Below are positions 1-9,155 of a stretch of DNA of 64,000 nucleotides, one piece after another. The stretch is from contig NZ_RZIJ01000001.1 in NCBI RefSeq assembly GCF_003989665.1, positions 62,001 to 126,000 of the forward strand, in the 5' to 3' direction. Source of the DNA: Azospirillum doebereinerae (GTDB lineage Bacteria; Pseudomonadota; Alphaproteobacteria; Azospirillales; Azospirillaceae). The notes below the pieces were generated by a model. It saw only the letters and a list, made by a program, of their open reading frames with translations, did no database searches and was not told the origin of the DNA. The first letter of the stretch is position 1. The number at the start of each line of letters is the position of its first letter. The position numbers and the translations under genes are program-made.

Positions 1-7
1 AGGCGGC

Positions 8-742
8 ATGAAAGGCAAGACCTGGTTGTTCTGGGGCGGTCTGATCGCCGCCGCCGGCGGGGTTCTGTTCCAGACCAGCTACGACGTTCAGGATCTTGAG
101 GACAAGCTCGCCGGGCTGAACCGCAAGATCGTGACCGAGCAGGAATCCATCCAGGTCCTCAAGGCCGAGTGGAGCTACCTGAACGACCCGACCAAGCTGG
201 AGGAGCTGGCCACCGCCCACCTCGCCCTGCAACCGATCGAGGCGCGGCAGTTCCTGGCGCTCGACACCATCCCGATGCGCCCCGCCCCGGCGCCCGACGC
301 CGTTCCGGCGCCGGTTCCCGGCCGTGGCCTGACGCCGGTGCCGCCGCCGATGGCCGGGCTTGCCGCGCCGCAGCTCGCGTCGGCCCGCGTGCCTTCGGCC
401 CGGGTGCCGATGGAGGCCGCGCTGGAGAAGGCGCCGGTCATCACGCCGGCCTCCCTGCCCGTCCCCGCCCCGGTCCGGGCGGCGCCGATCAAGCCGTCGG
501 CCCTGGTGCCCGCCTCGGCCCGCGCGCCGGCGCTGCCCCCGTCGCCGCCGGCCCCCGCCGCCGCGACGCCGGGCAAGCTGGCGCCCAACGCGCCGCTGCC
601 GTCGCTGAACCGTCCGACCGACGTGGCGTCGCGTCCGATGCCCGCCCCGATCAAGCTGACCCCGGTGAAGGGCCAAGCGTACACGCCCAAGCCCACCGAC
701 AGCCTGGGCCTGCTGGTCGCCCGCCTGGGTGCCAACCAATGA
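8..742 (+). CDS. ftsL: cell division protein FtsL, with long Pro/Ala-rich tail
   Basis: Bitopic inner-membrane division protein that, with FtsB and FtsQ, helps recruit and activate the FtsW-FtsI septal synthase. Residues 6-22 form one hydrophobic segment after a short basic N-terminus. Residues about 25-70 make a heptad-rich coiled coil (YDVQDLEDKLAGLNRKI) followed by the family-typical LNDPTKLEELA segment. The protein is 244 aa, about twice the usual FtsL length; the extra C-terminal ~150 residues are almost entirely Pro, Ala, Val and Ser. The stop overlaps the ftsI start (ATGA), which supports co-translation. Assignment rests on the coiled coil, topology and position directly before ftsI. 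The upstream mraZ/rsmH genes lie outside the window. Confidence 0.85.
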   Translation: MKGKTWLFWGGLIAAAGGVLFQTSYDVQDLEDKLAGLNRKIVTEQESIQVLKAEWSYLNDPTKLEELATAHLALQPIEARQFLALDTIPMRPAPAPDAVPAPVPGRGLTPVPPPMAGLAAPQLASARVPSARVPMEAALEKAPVITPASLPVPAPVRAAPIKPSALVPASARAPALPPSPPAPAAATPGKLAPNAPLPSLNRPTDVASRPMPAPIKLTPVKGQAYTPKPTDSLGLLVARLGANQ

Positions 743-2550
743 CCCAGCCGCCGCCCTACGGCCAAGCCCCGCAGGACACTCAGCCCCCGCCGGCCTCCCG
801 GCCGCGGACGACGCTGGCCGTCGCGATGGAGCAGAGCCGTTACCGGCTCATGGTCACGGCGGCGGTGGTCACGGCGGTCTTCTCCGCGATCAGCGTCAAG
901 CTGGTCGCCGCCACCGTCTTCGTCCCGGCGGGGGAGCCGCGCCAGCACCACGCGCTGGAGGTCGACGGCACGACCACCAACCGCGCCGACATCCTCGACC
1001 GCAACGGCAACCTGCTGGCGACCTCCCTGGTCACCCAGTCGCTCTACGCCGATCCCAAGCTGGTCTCGCGGCCGGAGGAAGCCGCGCGCAAGCTGGTCTC
1101 CGCCCTGCCCGAGCTGGACTACAAGGACGTCTACGCCAAGCTCAGCGGCGACAAGCGCTTCGTCTGGCTCAAGCGCAACCTGTCCCCCAAGCAGCAATAC
1201 GCCGTCCACCGTCTCGGCATCCCCGGCGTGTCCTTCGAGCGGGAGGAGCGGCGTTTCTTCCCGGCGGGCAACCTGACCTCGCACGTCGTCGGCTTCACCG
1301 GCGTCGACAACAACGGCCTGTCCGGGCTGGAGCAGTCCTTCAACAAGCGGCTGACCGAGGATCCGGCCACCCCGCTGCAACTCTCCATCGACCTGCGGCT
1401 CCAGCACGTCCTGAAGAAGGAACTGGCCGCGACGGTGCAGGAATTCAGCGCCATCGGCGCCGCCGGCATCATCTTCGACGTGCGGTCGGGCGAGGTCATG
1501 GCGATGACCTCCCTGCCCGACTTCGATCCCCAGGACCCGACCGGCCTCGACCCCGACACGCTGTTCAACCGGGCGACGCTCGGCGTGTACGAAATGGGTT
1601 CGACCTTCAAGATCTTCAACTCGGCGCTGGCCTTCGAATCCGGCAAGATCAAGGTGTCGGATTACTTCGACGCGATCCACCCGATCAAGATCGGGCGCTT
1701 CACCATCAACGAGTATCATGGCCTCGGCCGCGCGCTGACGGTGGCGGAGGTGTTCCAGCACTCGTCCAACCTCGGCTCCGTCCGCATGGTGCAGCAGGTC
1801 GGCATCCCGGCGCAGAAGGCCTTCATGGCGAAGATGGGCTTCACCCGGCCCACCGCCCTGGAGTTGCCGGAGAACGGCTGGCCGCTGGTGCCCAACCCGT
1901 GGCGCGAAGTCAACAGCATGACGATCTCCTTCGGGCACGGCATCTCGGTCAGCCCGATGCACACGGTCACGGCGGCGGCGTCGGTGATCAACGGCGGCGT
2001 CATGCACCAGCCGACGCTCATCAAACGCGCGCCCGGCGCCGAGGTTCCCGGCGAACAGGTGGTCTCGCGCCAGACCTCCGAGATGATGCGCCGGATGTTC
2101 CGCTTCGTGGTGACGGAAGGCACCGGCAAGTCGGCGGGCGTCAAGGGCTACGTCGTCGGCGGCAAGACCGGCACCGCCGACAAGCAGAAGGGCCGCCATT
2201 ACCAGAAGAACTCGCGCATGTCGTCCTTCCTGGGCGCGTTCCCGATGAACGACCCGCGCTACATCGTCTACGTGTTGGTCGACGAACCGAAGGCGACGGC
2301 GAAGACCTACGGCTACGCCACCGGCGGCTGGGTCGCCGCCCCCGCCGTCGGGCGGATCATCAAGCAGGTCGGCCCGCTGCTGAACGTGCCGATCCAGGAC
2401 GAGGCCTCGCCCGAGATCCTGAACGCGACCTTCCTGAACGCCGCCGGCTCCACCAACTGGGTGGCGCCGCCGCATCCCCCCGCCACCGCCACAACCGCGA
2501 AGGGCAGCACCGTTGCGTCTTTCCCACCTCCTGCCAAGCAGCAGCGCTGA
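739..2550 (+). CDS. ftsI: septal peptidoglycan transpeptidase FtsI (PBP3)
   Basis: Class B penicillin-binding protein that cross-links septal peptidoglycan in the periplasm as partner of FtsW. The ATG at 739 overlaps the ftsL stop and gives 603 aa. After a Pro-rich cytoplasmic N-terminus there is one membrane segment (about residues 35-58), then a dimerisation domain and the transpeptidase domain. All three penicillin-binding motifs are present: STFK with nucleophile Ser288, SSN at 342-344 and KTG starting at Lys476. The open frame continues upstream inside ftsL, but that N-terminal part is a shadow. The 3' end overlaps murE. Confidence 0.96.
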   Translation: MTQPPPYGQAPQDTQPPPASRPRTTLAVAMEQSRYRLMVTAAVVTAVFSAISVKLVAATVFVPAGEPRQHHALEVDGTTTNRADILDRNGNLLATSLVTQSLYADPKLVSRPEEAARKLVSALPELDYKDVYAKLSGDKRFVWLKRNLSPKQQYAVHRLGIPGVSFEREERRFFPAGNLTSHVVGFTGVDNNGLSGLEQSFNKRLTEDPATPLQLSIDLRLQHVLKKELAATVQEFSAIGAAGIIFDVRSGEVMAMTSLPDFDPQDPTGLDPDTLFNRATLGVYEMGSTFKIFNSALAFESGKIKVSDYFDAIHPIKIGRFTINEYHGLGRALTVAEVFQHSSNLGSVRMVQQVGIPAQKAFMAKMGFTRPTALELPENGWPLVPNPWREVNSMTISFGHGISVSPMHTVTAAASVINGGVMHQPTLIKRAPGAEVPGEQVVSRQTSEMMRRMFRFVVTEGTGKSAGVKGYVVGGKTGTADKQKGRHYQKNSRMSSFLGAFPMNDPRYIVYVLVDEPKATAKTYGYATGGWVAAPAVGRIIKQVGPLLNVPIQDEASPEILNATFLNAAGSTNWVAPPHPPATATTAKGSTVASFPPPAKQQR

Positions 2551-4000
2551 CACCGTCACCGGATCGCGCGATCCGGAGGTGACCGGGCTGACCGCCGACA
2601 GCCGGGCCGTCAAGCCCGGTTTTGTCTTTGCGGCCCTGGCCGGCGCGAAGGCGGACGGACGCGCCTACATCGCCGACGCGCTCGCCAAGGGCGCCGCCGC
2701 CATCCTGGCGGCCGAGGGCACGGAGCTGCCGGCCGGGTCGCTCGACGGATCCGGCGCCGTGCTGGTGACCGCCGCGCAACCGCGCCTGACCTTCGCCCGC
2801 ATGGCGGCATCCTTCCACGGGCGCCAGCCCGGCACAGTGATCGCCGTCACAGGCACCAACGGCAAGACCTCCACCGTTCAGTTCGCCGCCCAGATTTGGG
2901 AGCGGCTGGGCCTGAAGGCGGCCAGCCTCGGCACGCTGGGGCTGATCGGGCCGGGGCTGGACGGCTATGGCGGGATGACCACGCCGGACCCGGTGACGCT
3001 CCACAAGGATCTGGCCGCCGTCGCCAGCGCCGGCATCGACCATCTGGCGATGGAGGCGTCGAGCCACGGGCTGGAGCAGTTCCGCCTGGACGGCGTCGCG
3101 CTCAAGGCCGCCGGCTTCACCAACCTGACCCGCGACCATTTCGACTATCACGGGTCGATGGAGGCCTACCGCGACGCCAAGGCGATGCTGTTTGGCCGCG
3201 TGCTGCCGCCGGGCGCCGCCGCCGTGCTGAACGCCGATTCCTACGACTTCCAACATTTCGCCGACCTTTGTACCCAACGCGGTCACCGCCTCCTGTCCTA
3301 TGGTCTGGCCGGCACCGAGCTGCGGGTGAACGGGGTGGAGCCGCTGGCGCATGGCCAGCGCCTCGCCCTGACCGTGCTCGGCCGCGACGTCACCGTGGAC
3401 CTGCCCCTGGCGGGCCGCTTCCAGGCCTGGAACGTGCTGTGCGCGCTGGGTCTGGTCATCGGGGCGGGCGCGGACACGGACGCCCATATCGACGGGGCCG
3501 TCGCGGCGCTCTCCTCGCTGGAGGGGGTGCCGGGCCGGCTCCAGCACGTGGCCACCCACCCGAACGGAGCGGCGGTCTACGTCGATTTCGCCCACACGCC
3601 CGACGCGCTGGAAACGGTGCTGACGGCGCTGCGTTCGCATGCCGGCCGCCATCTGGTGACGGTGTTCGGCTGCGGCGGCGACCGCGACCGGGGCAAGCGC
3701 CCGGTGATGGGGGAGCTGGCGGCCCGCTTGGCCGACCGCGCCATCGTCACCGACGACAACCCCCGCACCGAGGATCCGGCCGTCGTCCGGGGCGAGGTGC
3801 TGGCGGGCGGGCGGGCCAAGCTGGAGGAGGTCGGGGATCGCGCCGAGGCCATCCGGGTCGCGGTGCGCGGGCTCCAGCCCGGCGACGTGCTGGTGATCGC
3901 CGGCAAGGGCCATGAACAGGGACAAACGATCGGCACCGAAATCCGTCCGTTCGACGACGCGGACGAGGCCCGGAAAGCCGTAGCGGAGGTTGGATCATGA
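2513..4000 (+). CDS. murE: UDP-MurNAc-L-Ala-D-Glu:meso-diaminopimelate ligase MurE
   Basis: Cytoplasmic Mur ligase that adds meso-diaminopimelate to UDP-MurNAc-dipeptide using ATP. The start is a TTG at 2513, 38 nt inside the 3' end of ftsI; the resulting N-terminus MRLSHLL matches the usual MurE beginning. The ATP-binding loop GTNGKTS is at residues 114-120. The DNPR motif at 415-418 is the signature for diaminopimelate rather than lysine. At 495 aa it has normal length. The stop overlaps the murF ATG. Confidence 0.95.
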   Translation: MRLSHLLPSSSADTVTGSRDPEVTGLTADSRAVKPGFVFAALAGAKADGRAYIADALAKGAAAILAAEGTELPAGSLDGSGAVLVTAAQPRLTFARMAASFHGRQPGTVIAVTGTNGKTSTVQFAAQIWERLGLKAASLGTLGLIGPGLDGYGGMTTPDPVTLHKDLAAVASAGIDHLAMEASSHGLEQFRLDGVALKAAGFTNLTRDHFDYHGSMEAYRDAKAMLFGRVLPPGAAAVLNADSYDFQHFADLCTQRGHRLLSYGLAGTELRVNGVEPLAHGQRLALTVLGRDVTVDLPLAGRFQAWNVLCALGLVIGAGADTDAHIDGAVAALSSLEGVPGRLQHVATHPNGAAVYVDFAHTPDALETVLTALRSHAGRHLVTVFGCGGDRDRGKRPVMGELAARLADRAIVTDDNPRTEDPAVVRGEVLAGGRAKLEEVGDRAEAIRVAVRGLQPGDVLVIAGKGHEQGQTIGTEIRPFDDADEARKAVAEVGS

Positions 4001-5490
4001 GCGACGACGCGACGACGCTCCCCAAGCCGGTCCTCTGGACCGCCGAAGACGCCCTGGCCGCCACCGGGGGCCGGACGGGCGTGGCCGCCGGCTGGACCGC
4101 CACCGGCGTGTCGATCGACAGCCGCAAGGTCGCCCCCGGCGACCTGTTCGTGGCGTTGCAGGGACCGAACTTCGACGGGCACGCCTTCGTCGGCGCGGCG
4201 CTGGCCGCCGGCGCCTCGGCGGCGCTGGTCTCGCACGTCCCGGACGGGCTGGGCGAGGGCGCGCCGCTGCTGCTGGCCGGCGACACGCTGGACGCCATGG
4301 GGGCGCTGGGCGCCGCCGGCCGCGCCCGCTGCGACGCGCGGGTGGTCGGGGTCACCGGCTCGGTCGGCAAGACCGGCACCAAGGAGACGCTGCGCCACGT
4401 CCTTTCCGCCCAAGGCGCCACCTACGCAACCGAGGGCAGCCTCAACAACCATTGGGGCGTGCCGCTGTCGCTGGCCCGCCTGCCGGTCGACAGCCGCTAC
4501 GGCGTGTTCGAGCTGGGGATGAACCACGCGGGTGAACTCGGGCCGCTGTCGCGTCAGGTCCGCCCGCATGTGGCGATCGTCACCAACGTCGAGGCCGCGC
4601 ATCTGGAGTTCTTCGCCTCGGTCGACGCCATCGCCGACGCCAAGGCCGAGATCTTCGAGGGGCTGGATCGCGACGGCGTCGCCGTGCTGAACCGCGACAA
4701 CCCGCAATTCGCCCGGCTACGCGACGCCGCCCGCGCCCAGGGCCTGACGCGGATCTGGAGCTTCGGCGCCCAGGACGACGCCGAGGCGCGGCTGCTCGAC
4801 GTGTCGCTGCACGCGACGTGCAGCGCCGTGACCGCCGCGATCCACGGCGAGCGCATCCAGTACTGCCTGTCCCTGCCCGGCCGGCATTGGGTGATGAACA
4901 GCCTCGCCGTGCTGCTGGCCGTCAAGGCGCTGGGCGCCGATGTCGCCACGGCGGCCCGGTCGCTGGCCACCCTGCAACCGGTCAAGGGGCGCGGCACCCG
5001 CAAGCGCATCCACGCGACGCGGGGCGCCTTCACCCTGATCGACGAGAGCTACAACGCCAGCCCGGCCGCCATGGCCGCGACGCTGGAGGTGCTGGGCACG
5101 CTCGACCCCGGCGCCGGGGGGCGGCGCATCGCCGTGCTCGGCGACATGCGCGAACTGGGCGAGCGCGCCGACGCGCTGCACGCCGCGCTGGCCGAGCCGC
5201 TGATCGCCGCCCACGTCGACGCCGTCTACGCCTGCGGCCCCCACATGCGCGCCCTGTTCGACCGCCTGCCCGCCGCCATGCGCGGCGCCTGGACCGAGAC
5301 CAGCGTCGAGCTGGCCCCCATCGTGACCGCCGCCGTCAAGGGCGGCGACGTGGCGATGGTCAAGGGCTCGCTCGGCAGCCGCACCGGGCTGATCGTCGAG
5401 GCGCTCGCCGCGCTCGACAGCCGCAGCGACGCCTCCCCCTCCACCTCCACCACGGCACAGCCCCAGGCCGCGAACGGCCCGCGAGGCTGA
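3997..5490 (+). CDS. murF: UDP-MurNAc-tripeptide:D-Ala-D-Ala ligase MurF
   Basis: Final cytoplasmic Mur ligase, joining D-Ala-D-Ala to the UDP-MurNAc-tripeptide to complete the pentapeptide. It starts at an ATG overlapping the murE stop by 4 nt. The N-terminal domain has the SIDSRKVAPGDLFVAL pattern shared by MurE and MurF, followed by the P-loop GVTGSVGKTGTKE and the central-domain segments NNHWGVPL and ELGMNHAGE. The length of 497 aa is slightly above the usual ~450-470 because of a low-complexity Ser/Thr/Pro C-terminus. It is followed 9 nt later by mraY. Confidence 0.95.
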   Translation: MSDDATTLPKPVLWTAEDALAATGGRTGVAAGWTATGVSIDSRKVAPGDLFVALQGPNFDGHAFVGAALAAGASAALVSHVPDGLGEGAPLLLAGDTLDAMGALGAAGRARCDARVVGVTGSVGKTGTKETLRHVLSAQGATYATEGSLNNHWGVPLSLARLPVDSRYGVFELGMNHAGELGPLSRQVRPHVAIVTNVEAAHLEFFASVDAIADAKAEIFEGLDRDGVAVLNRDNPQFARLRDAARAQGLTRIWSFGAQDDAEARLLDVSLHATCSAVTAAIHGERIQYCLSLPGRHWVMNSLAVLLAVKALGADVATAARSLATLQPVKGRGTRKRIHATRGAFTLIDESYNASPAAMAATLEVLGTLDPGAGGRRIAVLGDMRELGERADALHAALAEPLIAAHVDAVYACGPHMRALFDRLPAAMRGAWTETSVELAPIVTAAVKGGDVAMVKGSLGSRTGLIVEALAALDSRSDASPSTSTTAQPQAANGPRG

Positions 5491-5499
5491 CAGGATTCG

Positions 5500-6585
5500 A
5501 TGCTTTACAACCTCCTCTTCCCGCTGGCCGACGTCTTCACGCCCTTCAACCTGTTCCGGTACCTGACGTTCCGGACCGGCGGAGCCATGATCACCGCGCT
5601 GGTCATCAGCTTCCTGTGCTTTCCCAGCCTGATCGCCTGGCTGAAGCGCAAGCAGGGCGAGGGCCAGCCCATCCGCGCCGACGGGCCGGAGACCCATTTC
5701 AAGAAGAAGGGCACGCCCACCATGGGCGGGCTGATGATCCTGATCGCCATGACGGTCAGCACCCTGCTGTGGGCGGATCTGACCAACGCCTACATCTGGG
5801 TCGTGCTGCTGGTGACCATCGGCTATGGCCTGATCGGCTTCGGCGACGACTACCTGAAGCTGACCCAGCGCAACACCAAGGGTCTGTCGGGCCGCTTCCG
5901 CCTGGGCTGGGAGATCGCCATCGGCCTGACCGCCTCGGCGCTGATCATGTGGATCTCGGCCCCGCCGCTGTCGGGCGGCGTCGCCGTGCCCTTCGTCAAG
6001 GATTTCCTGATCCAGCTCTCCTGGTTCTTCGTGCCTTTCGGCGCCTTCATCATGGTCGGCGCCTCGAACTCGGTGAACCTGACCGACGGGCTGGACGGGC
6101 TGGCCATCGTGCCGACGATGATCGCGGCCGGCTGCTTCGGCTTGATTTCCTATCTGTCGGGCAACGCCATCTTCGCCAACTACCTGCAAATCCACCATGT
6201 TCCGGGGTCCGGTGAATTGGCGGTGTTTTGCGGCGCGCTTGTTGGTGCGGGATTGGGATTCCTCTGGTACAACGCCCCGCCCGCCATGGTGTTCATGGGC
6301 GACACGGGGTCCTTGTCGCTCGGTGGGGCGCTGGGCGCCGTCAGCGTGGTGACGAAGCACGAGATCGTGCTCGCCATCATCGGCGGCCTGTTCGTTCTGG
6401 AGACGGTTTCGGTCATCGTGCAGGTCGCGTCCTTCAAGCTCACGGGCAAGCGGGTCTTCCGCATGGCCCCGCTGCACCATCATTTCGAGAAGAAGGGCTG
6501 GGCCGAGCCGACCGTGGTGATCCGCTTCTGGATCATCGCGTCGATCCTGGCGCTGGTCGGCCTCTCCACCCTGAAGCTGCGGTGA
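5500..6585 (+). CDS. mraY: phospho-MurNAc-pentapeptide transferase MraY
   Basis: Polytopic membrane enzyme that transfers phospho-MurNAc-pentapeptide to undecaprenyl phosphate, giving lipid I. The 361 aa length and about ten hydrophobic segments fit the family. Conserved cytoplasmic loops are visible: GTPTMGG near the N-terminus, FGDDYLK (catalytic aspartates), [18 protein letters not shown], and the histidine-rich [12 protein letters not shown] near the C-terminus. It lies between murF and murD in the standard dcw order. Confidence 0.97.
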   Translation: MLYNLLFPLADVFTPFNLFRYLTFRTGGAMITALVISFLCFPSLIAWLKRKQGEGQPIRADGPETHFKKKGTPTMGGLMILIAMTVSTLLWADLTNAYIWVVLLVTIGYGLIGFGDDYLKLTQRNTKGLSGRFRLGWEIAIGLTASALIMWISAPPLSGGVAVPFVKDFLIQLSWFFVPFGAFIMVGASNSVNLTDGLDGLAIVPTMIAAGCFGLISYLSGNAIFANYLQIHHVPGSGELAVFCGALVGAGLGFLWYNAPPAMVFMGDTGSLSLGGALGAVSVVTKHEIVLAIIGGLFVLETVSVIVQVASFKLTGKRVFRMAPLHHHFEKKGWAEPTVVIRFWIIASILALVGLSTLKLR

Positions 6586-6595
6586 GGAGCCGACG

Positions 6596-8032
6596 ATGAT
6601 CGACCTCGCGTTCCTGGACGGCTTGCCGGTGGCGGTGATGGGGCTGGGCAAGTCCGGCCTCGCCACCGCCACGGCGCTCCGCCGCAGCGGCGCCGACGTG
6701 ATGGTGTGGGACGACAACCCCGCCTCGCGCGCCGCCGCCGAGGCGGATGGTTTCCGCGTGGTCGATCTCGCCGCCGCCGACCTGTCAGGCTTTGATCTGG
6801 CGGGGCTGGCCGCCCTCGTCTGGTCGCCCGGCATCCCCCACACCCACCCCAAACCGCACACCGTCGCCCTGCGCGCCCGCGCCGCCGGGATCGAGCCGGT
6901 CTGCGACGTCGACCTGCTGGGCCGGGCCGAGCGCGACGCCGCCTTCATCGGCATCACCGGCACCAACGGCAAGTCGACCACCACCACCCTGATCGGCCAC
7001 GTCATGGCGGCGGCCGGGCGCGCCATCCGCGTCGGCGGCAACCTTGGCACGCCCGTCCTGAGCTTCGACCCGCTGGGCAGCGGCGGCACCCACATCCTGG
7101 AGATGTCGAGCTACCAGCTGGAGCTGACCCACTCCATCGTCTTCGACGTGGCGGTGCTGCTGAACATCACGCCCGACCATCTGGCCCGCCATGGCGGGAT
7201 GGACGGCTACGTCGCGGCGAAAAAGCTGATCTTCCGGGGCCAGACCGGCAACCGGACGGCGGTGGTCGGGGTGGACGACGCGCTGTCGCGCAAGATTTAC
7301 GACGACCTCGCCGAAACCGGCGCCCAGCGCGTCTGGCCGGTCTCGGCGCAAGGCCCGGTCGCCGGCGGCGTCTACGCCCAGGACGGCTGGCTGGTCGACG
7401 ACACCGAGGGAACGGCCGAGCGGGTGGCCGAGCTGGCGCGCTTCCCAGCGCTGCTGGGCGCCCACAACCACCAGAACGCCGCCGCCGCCTACGCCGCCTG
7501 CAAGGCGGCCGGGGTGCCCGCCGCGACCATCGCCGCCGCGATGGAGAGCTTCCCCGGCCTCGCCCACCGGCAGCAGCTGGTCGCGACCGTCCCAACTGGG
7601 AATGGCGGCGTGCGCTTCGTCAACGACAGCAAGGCGACCAACGCCGACGCGACGGAGAAGGCGCTCGCGACCTTCGACCCGATCTACTGGATCCTCGGCG
7701 GTCAGGCCAAGGACACCGGCCTCGCCGGGCTGGAAGGCTACATGGGCCGCGTCCGCCACGCCTTCCTGATCGGCGAGGCGCAGGAGCAATTCGCCGCGTG
7801 GCTCGACGCCCAGGGCGTCGCCCACACCCGCTGCGGGACGCTGGACATCGCCACCAGTAAGGCCGCCGGCCTCGCGCTGGCGGAGGCCAAGCCGAGCGCC
7901 TGCGTGCTGCTGTCGCCGGCCTGCGCGTCGTGGGACCAGTTCGCCAATTTCGAGAAGCGCGGGGAGGCCTTCGCCGCCTACGCCGCCGCCATCGCCAAGG
8001 CCCAGCAACAGAGCGGGAGCGCGGACGAATGA
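6596..8032 (+). CDS. murD: UDP-MurNAc-L-alanine:D-glutamate ligase MurD
   Basis: Cytoplasmic Mur ligase that adds D-glutamate to UDP-MurNAc-L-Ala. The N-terminal Rossmann segment VAVMGLGKSGLATA binds the UDP substrate; the ATP loop GITGTNGKSTTT and the EMSSYQLE segment follow. A GAGGAG ribosome-binding site lies just upstream of the ATG at 6596. The length is 478 aa. The stop overlaps the ftsW start. Confidence 0.95.
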   Translation: MIDLAFLDGLPVAVMGLGKSGLATATALRRSGADVMVWDDNPASRAAAEADGFRVVDLAAADLSGFDLAGLAALVWSPGIPHTHPKPHTVALRARAAGIEPVCDVDLLGRAERDAAFIGITGTNGKSTTTTLIGHVMAAAGRAIRVGGNLGTPVLSFDPLGSGGTHILEMSSYQLELTHSIVFDVAVLLNITPDHLARHGGMDGYVAAKKLIFRGQTGNRTAVVGVDDALSRKIYDDLAETGAQRVWPVSAQGPVAGGVYAQDGWLVDDTEGTAERVAELARFPALLGAHNHQNAAAAYAACKAAGVPAATIAAAMESFPGLAHRQQLVATVPTGNGGVRFVNDSKATNADATEKALATFDPIYWILGGQAKDTGLAGLEGYMGRVRHAFLIGEAQEQFAAWLDAQGVAHTRCGTLDIATSKAAGLALAEAKPSACVLLSPACASWDQFANFEKRGEAFAAYAAAIAKAQQQSGSADE

Positions 8033-9150
8033 TCACCTTCGACCGCACCGACCAGTCGATCTTCGGGCGCTGGTGGTGGACCGTGGACCGCTGGCAGCTC
8101 GGCGCCGTGGCGATCCTGATGTTCCTCGGGACCGTCCTCATCACGGCGGCGAGCCCGCCGGTGGCCGAGCGCATCGGCATCCAGGACACCTTCTATTTCG
8201 TCGAGCGGCATCTGATGATGCTGGTCCCGGCCATCGCCATCATGGGCGGCGTCTCGCTGCTCAGCCCGCGCGGGGTGCGGCGGGTGGCGCTGGGGGTGTT
8301 CGTGATCGCGGTGCTGCTGGTCTACGCGACGCTGGTCGTCGGCGTGGAGATCAAGGGCGCGCGGCGCTGGATCCACATCCCCGGCCTGTCGATCCAGCCC
8401 TCGGAGTTCGTCAAGCCGGCCTTCGCCGTGGTCGCCGCGTGGCTGTTCTCGCTGTCGAAGACCTCCCCCGGCTTCCCCGGCGCGCTGGTGTCCATCGCGC
8501 TCTACGGCCTGACCATGGCCGGGTTGATCCTGCAGCCCGACCTCGGCATGACCTTCGTCGTCTCGGCGGTGTGGTTCACCCAGTTCTTCCTGGCCGGGCT
8601 GAACATCATGCTGGTGATGGGACTGGGCGGGCTGGGCGTGGCCGGGCTGATCGGCGCCTACTACACGCTTCCCCACGTCACCAGCCGCATCAACCGCTTC
8701 CTCGACCCGGCGGCGGGCGACAACTATCAGGTCAACCGCTCGATGGAGGCGTTCGCCAACGGCGGGCTGCTCGGCACCGGGCCGGGCCAGGGGACGGTGA
8801 AGTTCTCGCTGCCCGACAGCCACGCCGACTTCATCTTCGCCGTCGCCGGCGAGGAGATGGGGCTGATCTTCTGCTTGGCGCTGATCACCCTGTTCGCCTT
8901 CGTCGTGCTGCGCGGCTTCGCGCGGGTCTTCAACGACAGCAACTATTTCGTGCTGCTGGCGACCGCCGGGCTGCTGATCCAGTTCGGGCTCCAGGCCGCC
9001 ATCAACATGGGGTCGTCGCTGCACCTGATGCCGACCAAGGGCATGACGCTGCCCTTCATCTCCTACGGCGGCTCGTCGCTGCTGGCGCTCGGCTTCGGCA
9101 TGGGCATGGTGCTGGCGCTGACGCGCAAGCGCTACGGCCCGACGGAGTGA
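8029..9150 (+). CDS. ftsW: septal SEDS glycosyltransferase FtsW
   Basis: SEDS-family membrane protein that polymerises lipid II at the division site together with FtsI. The ATG at 8029 overlaps the murD stop and has a GGGAG site about 9 nt upstream; the longer open frame from 7930 lies inside murD. The 373 aa product has about ten membrane segments. Family signatures include GARRWI, QPSEFVKP, the loop around RFLDP and NYQVNRSMEAF, and GMTLPFISYGGSS near the C-terminus. Confidence 0.96.
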   Translation: MITFDRTDQSIFGRWWWTVDRWQLGAVAILMFLGTVLITAASPPVAERIGIQDTFYFVERHLMMLVPAIAIMGGVSLLSPRGVRRVALGVFVIAVLLVYATLVVGVEIKGARRWIHIPGLSIQPSEFVKPAFAVVAAWLFSLSKTSPGFPGALVSIALYGLTMAGLILQPDLGMTFVVSAVWFTQFFLAGLNIMLVMGLGGLGVAGLIGAYYTLPHVTSRINRFLDPAAGDNYQVNRSMEAFANGGLLGTGPGQGTVKFSLPDSHADFIFAVAGEEMGLIFCLALITLFAFVVLRGFARVFNDSNYFVLLATAGLLIQFGLQAAINMGSSLHLMPTKGMTLPFISYGGSSLLALGFGMGMVLALTRKRYGPTE

Positions 9151-9155
9151 CGGCG

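Noticed and set aside
175..2613. 812-residue open frame on the - strand across ftsL/ftsI
   Set aside because: It is a shadow of ftsI in high-GC DNA; the product is Arg/Gly/Ala-rich and has no domain, while the + strand frame has all PBP motifs.
4717..7095. Long - strand open frame over murF, mraY and murD
   Set aside because: Low-complexity composition typical of antisense frames in GC-rich genes; the + strand genes are unambiguous.
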